Of a stretch of DNA of 64,000 nucleotides, positions 57,001 to 64,000 are shown one piece after another. Source of the DNA: Pogona vitticeps (lineage: Eukaryota > Chordata > Lepidosauria > Squamata > Agamidae); NCBI RefSeq assembly GCF_051106095.1, contig NC_135786.1, positions 18,412,501 through 18,476,500 on the forward strand. Direction: 5' to 3'. Under the pieces are notes generated by a model. The model saw only the letters and a list, made by a program, of their open reading frames with translations. It was not told the origin of the DNA and searched no databases. Both the position numbers and the translations under genes were made by a program. Positions within the stretch are counted from its first letter, which is position 1, and each line of letters opens with the position of its first letter.

Positions 57001-60000
57001 GAAAAGTATCAAACTGAAATGGTTGTGGCCACAGCTCTCTGATTGCAGGAATGATTCAGAGAACAAAATCCATTGGAATACATGCAAAACCCTAACACTA
57101 TCCATTTAAAAAGGAACATCAGATAGGTAGTTTCCAAATAGACCCAAGTTAGTTAGATCAATCGATCGATCGATCGATTGATTTATACCCCGCCTATCTG
57201 GTCTAAAAGACCACTCTAGGCAGCTGATAATTCAGCTGAGAAGAACAATCTCAGTAAACAGCACAAGTAAGCAAATAAAACTAGGATGGCATGAAATCCG
57301 ACATGAACTTCCAAAACAGAATATTAAATTTATGGAAATATCAACAATAGGGATTGAACAAAGAGCATACACAATATGAGGTACAACATTCATTTTGACT
57401 GTATTTACTTTATCCCAAAGTGACAAATTTAAAGGTGCCGATTTGTCCAAACCCAACTTTATCTTGCACCCCTACTGTGACCACGCTGGTTCATGCAATG
57501 GTGGTCATCTCAGCATTAGACTACTGCAATGCCTTCTACGTGGGCTGACTTTGGGACTGCTATGGAGATTGCAATGGGTCCAGAACGCAGTGGCCAGATT
57601 GCTGAGTGGGGTTAGAAAATACCAACACATCTCACTCACCCTGGCTGCCTTACACTGGCTTCCTGTTCACCTCCGTACCAGTTTCAAGGTAATGGTACTA
57701 ACCTATAAGGCCTTAACCGGTTTGGGACCTCGATATCTGGCCGAGCGCCTCCTTCCAGTTAGATCTGTCTGCCCTATAAGATCATCTCAGGCAGGGTGGT
57801 TGAGAATTCTGACCCCGAGAGAGGCGTGGAAAACAACTACTAGAAACTGGGACTTTTTGGTGGTAGTTCCACAACTATGGAGCTCTCTTCAGTCTGACTG
57901 GCCCCTGCACTGGGCACATTTAGGAAGCTGTTAAAAAACTGGCTATTTAAGCAGGCCTTCTCTGAACAACAGCAAAAATATCACCCCTCATACCGCCATA
58001 CTTGTCTTTTATATTTTATGCTTTTAATTGTAATTTATTGTATTGTACTTGTTTCACACTGTACTTTATGATATTTGATTTATGCCCCAATTGTATTATT
58101 ATTATTTTGTATATGTATTATTTTGTTACTCTGTTGTTTGTCTATCTGCTGTAGACCATCCAGAGTGGCCCTGGCTCCAGATGGGTGGAATATAAATCAA
58201 TCAATCAAACAAACAAATTAACATTTAGAATGATTATTTGCACAATATCCCTGGGAATAACTAACAATACATGTCTTAAAATAATGAGGGTACAAGAGGC
58301 ACACACTCAGAGTCTGCCAAGTATGTATGTGAAAAGTACGCATTAAGATTCTGCACAAAAATTAATTCTGGAAACTGTCATACCAGGGCTGCCAGTGGTG
58401 ATTTTTGGACATTAAAGGCTCCTCCTTTCCACTATTCAGAGGTTCCCAAAAGCTTCTCTAAGTCAAAAGGGATCCCCAAAAAACCTTGGAATCTGGTGGG
58501 TGAGGAAGGAGGGATGGGCAGCCTTAATTTAAAGATTAAAGATCTGTGGCTTTTGCAGGTAATGTGTGCATACAAGCCTGAGCAGAGATATACTTAATTT
58601 TACCTGCTTTGAGCATGTAAAAACTTTGCAGGCACCTCATTCCTAGGAAATCTGTAGGGGAAAACCTGTATTTCCAGTAGTCTTGACATAGGAACACTGT
58701 GAGAATAAAGGTGGTAAAAAGAAAACAGGTAATGGGATACACCCCTCCAGGATATTCAAAGGGTCCAAGAAAACCCAACTTTCTATTTCCTTTCTATAAA
58801 GCAACTTTGAAAGTTGATTTTGAGTGGGCCAGAAGCAGAGAGGTATAAACACACACTGTCCTTTCATGATCTATTACAACATGCACAGTGATTAAAGTAA
58901 TTTGCATGTACCTCAAAAAGCTTGGGTGTGGAGAATTAGAACCTATAAGAGAAATCTGTGGTGTCTGGTAGGGGCGGGGAGGAGAATTAGACAGCTAGGA
59001 GACTGAGCAAGCCTCAAGAGAGGAGGAAAAACACAAGAAGGAAAAAAACAAGTGGTATGGGACAGAAAACTACACATGGCTGAGAGGGACAAAGCCGTTT
59101 CTAAGCAAGGCAAAATGGGTACAAGCTGACTGAGAACCAGGGTGAAGAGAAAAGGGACAGTGCAAAATATATAATTTGATGTTCGGGAGAGAAAAAAGAA
59201 AGCTGAAGCAGCTAGTACTATCACTAGTAGTAAGGCTTATATTTCAGTTAGTGTGCTTAGAACTGCAGTAAATCAGCTCTCTCCCAGAAGCTTTATAATC
59301 AGGTTACCTTTTTATCCTCAATTTCTTCCTTTAATTCTGTGATTCTACTGGTGTTTCTTGCAAACTTGTTAATTTTCTGTTGATCTTCAAAAGTAACATT
59401 GACATCTTCTGCTGCCTGCACACAATATATAGAAATGGAGTTTAACACACAGAGCAAATGGGAGAGTAATCTGTTTTGTTTTGTTTTTTGTTGTTGTTTG
59501 TTTGTTTTAGTGAAGACAGAGACCACTCTGCTCACCATTCAGGTTAGGCATAAGTCAGCTTATGGACATTTCATAAATATATTTTTTTTACCCAAAAGAT
59601 TCAGAATCAGCTAGATATCCTGAGCTCAAAAAGCAAAAGTTAAGGAAGAAAAGTCAAAAACAACATTGGCAAGGAGCATGGGATAGCTTCAGGGAAAAAA
59701 AATCTTAGGATATTTGAATACAGTATCCAACAGTAAACAGTGGAAAGGCCTGAGATCACAAAGAAGTGGAATATTTTTGTCCTTAGTTAAAGGTAAAGGT
59801 TCCCCTTGACATTTTTAGTTCAGTCGTGTCCGATTCTAGGGCGTGGTGCTCATCCCCATCTCCAAGCCGTATAGCCAGCATGTGTCCATAAACAGTTTCC
59901 GTGGTCACGTGGCCAGCAGAACTAGACACGGAACACTGTTACCTTCCCACCGTGGTGGTAGCTATTATCTACTCGCATTTACATGCTTTCAAACTGCTAG

Positions 60001-62122
60001 GTTGGCAAGAGCTGGGAGAAGTGACGGAAGCCCATTCCGTCACATGGATTCAATCTTATGACAGCTGGTCTTCTGACCTTGCCGCACAGAGGCTTCTGCG
60101 GTTTTTAGGACTATTCAAATAAGAGGCAGCACTCCTTATAGTATGCCCTGTAAAACACGACAACATAGAGCTGATCACTGGCAATGGGGAAAAAATTAAG
60201 ATTGGGGATCAATACCTACCTATTACAAGTATTGATTCAAAGCTATGCATATAGTTATGTCCACAGCAACACGAGTTAGGGCAGGCTGAGAAACAATAAT
60301 CAGTACAAGATCACAAAATGTGTTTTATGGCACATGCAGCTTTTCATCTGGGGTTTGTTACTCTTACTCCTGGTACAATACTACAACTTCACCCTTTCCT
60401 AGGAAGGTAGATCAACATATGGAGGTCAGCAAATACAGCTGTGCCCACCACACTAGGTAGTTATAGGGAGCTGTACAGTGGAAGAAAAACTGGCTTTGTA
60501 GATTTGCAATCCATTTGATTCGCAAATACACATCCTGAATGAAATCAAGATGCACCCACCCACTCCCTCTACATGTTCACTAACCTGAGCAGACAGAGGA
60601 AGAAAACTGATGGGGTCTATAATGAAACTTTGTGTTTAAGCATCCCTCCTTCAGTTCCAGCCAAGGCAGCACGAAGACTTGCAGAACAGGTATGGGCCAC
60701 TCTGTCCCTCATCCTATGGAAAAATGGGGACGGAGCGATCCATACCTTCCCCATGAGCCTGTTTAATGGAAGGCTCTTTTTTTCTCAATCTCTCTCTTTC
60801 CTTTTCAAGAAGAAAAAGAACCCTGCTAAAGGTCTAGTGGTCTCGGTTTCCATCTTGCATGCAGAAAAGGCTGGGGCTTCCTCCTGTTCTATGGAAATTC
60901 AGACCTACAGCTTCTTAGCAGGCTCAGTGCTGAGCTAATGTATCTTTATCCTTATGACTGTGCCTACCAGTACGTACTATGTTTCCAATCACAGGCAGTC
61001 TTTCAACCCTTCACATTTTCAGATCCTACCTAGAAATGTAAAATTTCTGAAAATTTTCATTTTTTTCTGGGGGGAAATATCCTCCCCCCAAAAATTGGAA
61101 ATGTATGGAAACTGTGTATCTCTCTAGACAGAACTTAAATGCATAAAGCCTCAGAAATCTTTCATTAAGGTCTTTGTGTTATATAATTGGAATACCATGT
61201 CACAGACATATTATTTATTGTAAAATAACATAATGCACATTCCATTTTTTCACTTTTAAAAAAAAACAGCATTGGGAAAAAATGTTTGGTGGGAACTGTT
61301 TTGTTGCCAATTTTTCTGATTTTTTTTCCCTGCCAGGCCTTCTCACATGAGCCATGAAACTCACTGGGTGACCTCAGGGCGATCCCTTGCTCAGATTCAG
61401 GCACTCATTTCTTAGGCTTCTTTTAAATACATGGGGGGGGGGGGGAGAGATGGAAGAGCTACATACACACCACCTTGAGCTCGTTAGATAAAAATAATAA
61501 TTCAACAATAGTAAAACTCCATCATCTCCCCGTTTCACAATTTTGGTCCAGCGAGTTTGTTAACTCAGTGGTTGCGGAGCCTGAGGATGGGAGTTCGATT
61601 CCCCAATGGGCCTCCTTGACAGGGGCTGGAATCGATGATCCTCAGGATCCCTTCCAGCTCTGCAGTTCTAGGATGATGATGATGACGATGATGATGATGA
61701 TTACACCGCCTGCCGCCTCCACGGAAGATGGAGGTCTCTCTCTATCTAGCGGGAAACGCCTCTTTGCAGCCCTCTCCACCGGCCCCTACGAAGCGTCCCC
61801 AGGTGGGCGGCCATTCCGGCGTCGCCCCTCCAAGCCAAGCCACGAACCGCCTTGGACTCTGCTTGGCTTCGGGGAGGCGACCTGCCTCGCGCGCTTTCCT
61901 GCCCAAACAAAGCATCCGGGGGCTTCCAAGAGGGAAGGACGAAAGAAAAAAAAAACCAAGCCCCCCCTCCCTGCCAAGACCATCGCCCCGTTTCATTCCT
62001 CCCTCAGGGCCGGTTAATTAGGGAACAGAAAAAAATGGAATAAAAGAAGCAACACACCCCACAGAACGTCCCTTCATTCCTTCCCTCTGCCCACTCACCG
62101 CTTTCTTCATGGTGGCCGCCAT
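53888..62122 (-). CDS. PFDN4: Prefoldin subunit 4 (four coding exons)
   Basis: PFDN4 is a beta-type subunit of the hexameric prefoldin chaperone, which hands unfolded actin and tubulin to the TRiC/CCT chaperonin in the cytosol. Coding exons are 62099-62122, 59308-59415, 55862-56002 and 53888-54019. Joined, they encode 134 residues, the family's usual length, starting MAATMKKAAAEDVNVTFEDQ and ending FGNNINLEADDN. Two coiled-coil helices flank the central beta-hairpin segment SLLIPYQIGDVFI. All introns are GT-AG and phase 0. About a dozen substitutions separate it from the human protein as I recall it, all outside the most conserved blocks. The introns hold SINEs, a LINE fragment and a hairpin. 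There is no sign of decay. Confidence 0.97.
54805..55148 (-). mobile_element. Sauria-SINE-like tRNA-derived SINE in PFDN4 intron 3
   Basis: ataaaggttccccttgacat (tail complement), ggtcacgtggccagcgtgac, ttaccttcccactgtggtgg, gattcgatcttacgactgct and cacagcaccaccatgtccct (head complement). It is in the same orientation as the gene. Confidence 0.85.
55590..55754. repeat. Long imperfect inverted repeat (about 75-bp arms)
   Basis: The left arm starts caagcttccctttccgctgt and the right arm ends acagcggaaagggaaacttg. The arms pair along ccatccccagtccccc against ggggactggggatgg, with a loop of about 20 nt near 55660-55678. It lies in PFDN4 intron 3, about 110 bp from exon 3. It could be a fold-back MITE or the source of a hairpin RNA. 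Confidence 0.85.
55862..56002 (-). CDS. PFDN4: PFDN4 coding exon 3 (central hairpin)
   Basis: Encodes KQLQNLQDACDDIMMLDDDS, then LLIPYQIGDVFISHPQEETQ and EMLEEAK, 47 residues. Acceptor is atcacag, donor is gttagt. It carries the beta-hairpin that builds the prefoldin barrel. Confidence 0.97.
57150..57240 (-). mobile_element. LINE 3' end fragment with (GATC)-type tail
   Basis: atcaatcgatcgatcgatcg is followed by tttataccccgcctatctgg and accactctaggcagc, the complement of the tail seen at 58150-58210. Confidence 0.6.
57470..58215 (+). mobile_element. CR1/L2-like LINE 3' end in PFDN4 intron 2
   Basis: Blocks TLVHAMVVISALDYCNAFYV-like, WVQNAVARLLSGV, LHWLPVHLRTSFKVMVLTYK, ALTGLGPRYLAERLLPVRS and VPQLWSSLQ are the C-terminal end of a CR1/L2-superfamily reverse transcriptase protein. 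The 3' UTR ends gaatataaatcaatcaatca. It is antisense to PFDN4 and broken by small shifts. Confidence 0.8.
59308..59415 (-). CDS. PFDN4: PFDN4 coding exon 2 (N-terminal helix)
   Basis: Encodes AAEDVNVTFEDQQKINKFAR then NTSRITELKEEIEDKK, 36 residues of the first coiled-coil helix. Acceptor is tgtgtgcag, donor is gtaacc. Confidence 0.98.
59789..60110 (-). mobile_element. Sauria-SINE-like tRNA-derived SINE in PFDN4 intron 1
   Basis: aaaggtaaaggttccccttg (tail complement), cagtcgtgtccgattctagg, ttaccttcccaccgtggtgg, gattcaatcttatgacagct and cttctgcggttt. The extreme head is missing. Same orientation as the gene. Confidence 0.85.
61355..61505 (+). mobile_element. tRNA-derived SINE remnant
   Basis: actcactgggtgacctcagg and caccaccttgagctcgttag match the middle and 3' parts of the SINE type at 40743, split by a G run at 61433-61445. 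Confidence 0.5.
61545..61702 (+). mobile_element. tRNA-derived SINE with CR1-like tail and (GAT)n
   Basis: ttaactcagtggttgcgg (A box), tgggagttcgattcccc (B box), cttgacaggggctggaatcg, then atcccttccagctctgcagt (CR1-like tail) and (GAT)n. It is a complete plus-strand copy that shows the family structure clearly. Confidence 0.9.
62099..62122 (-). CDS. PFDN4: PFDN4 coding exon 1 (start)
   Basis: Encodes MAATMKKA, then donor gtgagt. The first ATG (62120-62122) is taken as start because it matches the human N terminus. A second in-frame ATG five codons on is also conserved in the family. Confidence 0.96.
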
Positions 62123-62125
62123 TTT
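62114..62125 (-). promoter_or_regulatory. PFDN4: YY1-type motif over the PFDN4 start codon
   Basis: AAAATGGCGGCC on the minus strand fits the YY1 consensus (AANATGGCGGC), with the ATG of the motif being the PFDN4 start codon. Confidence 0.6.
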
Positions 62126-62413
62126 CGGGACTGAACTACTTCCTCCTCCTTGGAGGGAGGTTTCCTCGCCGTCTTAGCCTGTCCTTTTTCCTTTAAAAAA
62201 AAACAAACGAAGCGTTCCACCTTCCCTTCGTTTTCATTGTTATAGACAATGAGGAAATGGGTCCCCAGTTTTGTTCTGAAGAAAGAAATGTCGCGGAGTC
62301 GTCTCCCCCCCCCGACTGTTGGTACGGCCCAGGTTAAAGGCGCAAGAGAAGAGGAAAAGGAAAGGCTGTCGGCCGTCAGAAAAGTGGCGTGGAGTTCCAA
62401 TGCGCGCGAAGAA

Positions 62414-62427
62414 CCGCTAGGGGGCGG
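62414..62427 (+). promoter_or_regulatory. CTCF-type core motif
   Basis: ccgctagggggcgg matches the vertebrate CTCF core (CC...AGGGGGC). It lies about 290 bp upstream of the PFDN4 start. Confidence 0.45.
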
Positions 62428-62664
62428 AGCGGGACTTCTAATAAAGTCAATGTGAGCCATTAGAGACTGCAACAAAGGAGATGCTGAATGCTGACAGCGT
62501 CGGAGAACAAGAACTAGTACTTAAGAGAAGTTTTTTTTTTTTTTTTCTGAGCCACGTCGCCCAGGCATACCAGCTTGTTTGCTTCTTCCAACTGCTCATA
62601 CAGGAGTTGGTCCGGTCCCTTTATCATTTTGGTTACCTTTTTTTAATTAATGCATATGCAATGT

Positions 62665-62830
62665 GCCGTAGTGGATGGAGTGACTGAATAGGATTCAGAA
62701 GACCTGGTTTCAATCCCCACTGAGGGAGTGGAACTGGGAAAAACCACTCCCTCAATATCTCACCTTGAAAGCCATAGGAGGATTGCTACATGTTCGTTAC
62801 AACTTGACAGTGCATGACTAATTAACAATG
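62665..62830 (+). mobile_element. tRNA-derived SINE
   Basis: gtgccgtagtggatggagtg (A-box region), gacctggtttcaatccccac (B box), and ctcaccttgaaagccatagg with acttgacagtgcatgac at the 3' end, as in the copy at 40743. Confidence 0.75.
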
Positions 62831-64000
62831 GAATTGTTTTGGTTTTCTAAGGTGTTTTGGTTTTGTAATATAAACTATCTTCGGAGAGTATATTTCCAAA
62901 TGTACTTTCACTTTTAATAGGCATCTAATATTTCACTTCTCGGTAGGCATCTAAAATGCATCCAGTGGACATGCTGAATGGCCACCTCAGGAGGAGGTTG
63001 AAGAAGAGGCATCGTGAGACATTTGTGCAGCTGACCTGAGACATTTGGGCCTCCACCAAAAAAAGAGAGAGAGAGAGAGAAACAGAATAAGCCCCCCCAA
63101 AAAGAATGGAAAAGTTTCTGCCCTCCGATTTTTAAAAAGGTAGGAAGAATGAATAGGACTGGGGAGCGTTGCCATTTATTTTCCTGCTACTTACCAGTAG
63201 ACTCACCCCTGTACCTTGTTGCCCTCCAGAGTTTGGCACACTGGGGCAAAGCTTAGTAATAATCCTGAATGGAAAAAAAACAGGGTGAGGAGAATGCACA
63301 AGAGTATTATGGAAGGCGCATGACTGATTGGAAGCCTAAGCATGAACGCTTCAGACCACAATATTTTGTGGCAGGCCTACCTTTGTAGGAGTATTGCTGC
63401 AATCCACATGCATTTTCTAATATTTATACAGTATATTGTTCATTTTTTTTAAAAAATAGCATATGAAAATTAGTAAAATCACAGCCTGTTGTAGTACAAA
63501 CGGGAAAAACTTCCAGGGCACCAACCAGTCTGAACAGACACAGTTGTATCATACCAATTTGACTGACTTAAGAATGAATCTTATGTGTGGAAGCTGGGAA
63601 ATAACATGCTGACCGCCAGACCACAAACTCCAGCGTCTACAACCAAGCCCTAAAATACAACCACATTTGTTGAGATTGATCAGAGGAGGATTTGCAGCTT
63701 AAGAATTCACATCAGGCATTTTTCAAATTACTGCATAAGAGGGGGAAAAGCAAAGCCACAAGGCGGGCCAAAGAGATATCCAGGAAAGACTTCAAAAAGA
63801 AATAGCAGACCACGTTCTTTTTTGTTAAATACAACTCCCATCAGAAATCGTACACACCCATCGCTAATGAGATACAGTCCGTTCTCGACACAAGAGCATT
63901 CCCCTTTCACTGGCCTTGGATGCCCCTGCTTGGATCACAAATGGCTGACGGACAATACCCACAGATGGGTTGTGTCTGAACAGGGATGCCTCACCCACAG
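62831..64000. other. Intergenic sequence, nothing recognised
   Basis: A short (GA)n run lies at 63064-63080. No exon or repeat family is supported up to the window end. Confidence 0.4.

Larger units (their letters stand above)
56003..59307 (-). other. PFDN4: PFDN4 intron 2
   Basis: Donor gtaacc, acceptor cacag. It holds a minus-strand LINE tail near 57150-57240 and a plus-strand LINE fragment at 57470-58215. The remainder is unremarkable AT-rich sequence. Confidence 0.9.
59416..62098 (-). other. PFDN4: PFDN4 intron 1
   Basis: Donor gtgagt, acceptor tgtgcag. It contains a minus-strand SINE at 59789-60110, a SINE remnant at 61355-61505, a SINE with CR1-like tail at 61545-61702 and the 3' half of the CpG-rich promoter region. 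Confidence 0.9.
61700..62480 (-). promoter_or_regulatory. PFDN4: PFDN4 CpG-rich promoter region
   Basis: GC- and CpG-rich sequence surrounds exon 1, unlike the AT-rich introns and flank. No TATA box is apparent. On the minus strand an ETS-type ggaagt lies about 20 nt upstream of the start codon. This is the usual architecture of a housekeeping gene promoter. Several open frames here are composition artefacts. Confidence 0.75.

Noticed and set aside
61475-62017. 180-codon frame beside PFDN4 exon 1
   Set aside because: It crosses a SINE and the CpG-rich promoter, and GC-rich sequence lacks stops by chance. No domain.
62107-62475. 122-codon minus-strand frame overlapping PFDN4 exon 1
   Set aside because: It is in a different register from the PFDN4 start and lies in promoter sequence, with no known homologue in the family's gene structure.

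Overview
The window reads as nuclear DNA of a squamate reptile, most likely a lizard. The evidence is the repeat content: an RTE-BovB LINE with several BovB 3' tails, CR1, L2 and L1 fragments, tRNA-derived SINEs of the Sauria-SINE type, CR1-tailed tRNA SINEs, a Penelope-like tail, hAT and Tc/mariner-type MITEs, and many long microsatellites. Species cannot be fixed from sequence alone. There is no bacterial or organellar content.

One host protein-coding gene is clear. PFDN4 (prefoldin subunit 4) lies on the minus strand, with four coding exons between 62122 and 53888. All splice sites are GT-AG, all introns are phase 0, and the exons join into an intact 134-residue protein. Its CpG-rich promoter, a YY1-type motif over the start codon, an ETS-type motif and a CTCF-type motif lie at 62.1-62.45 kb. 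The likely poly(A) signal is at 53659-53664. In other amniotes PFDN4 sits between CYP24A1 and DOK5. If that order holds here, the gene-free 1-53 kb would be the distal flank towards DOK5, and the sequence past 62.5 kb would face CYP24A1 (inference).

Layout. 0.65-2.5 kb: CR1 LINE, then a hAT MITE nested in a palindromic repeat. 3.8-7.3 kb: duplicated 73-bp segment, SINE/CR1 pieces, BovB tail. 8.1-9.5 kb: L2 then L1 3' ends. 11.2-14.7 kb: SINEs, a perfect 27-bp inverted repeat, RTE-like tail. 16.1-16.7 kb: 5S rRNA sequence split by a mariner-type MITE. 17.5-20.7 kb: SINEs, a LINE C-terminal region, a solo LTR inside a SINE. 23-33.5 kb: unclassified repeats, a 2.3-kb BovB with reverse transcriptase, MITEs. 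34.1-35.1 kb: GC-rich promoter-like segment. 36-46 kb: CR1 and other LINE tails, paired hAT MITEs, mariner-type MITEs. 46-53.6 kb: nested LINEs, (CATA)n and (TCTA)n arrays, a Tigger remnant, hAT MITE, BovB tail, Penelope-like tail. 53.6-62.5 kb: PFDN4. 62.5-64 kb: flank with one SINE.

Apart from PFDN4, no open reading frame is convincing as a host gene. The longer ones belong to dead LINEs or to simple repeats. The most informative signals are nested insertions whose empty sites can be read directly: 5S/MITE, BovB with a paralogous empty site, twin hAT MITEs in a CR1, and LTR in SINE. Family names come from remembered consensus sequences and were not checked against a database.
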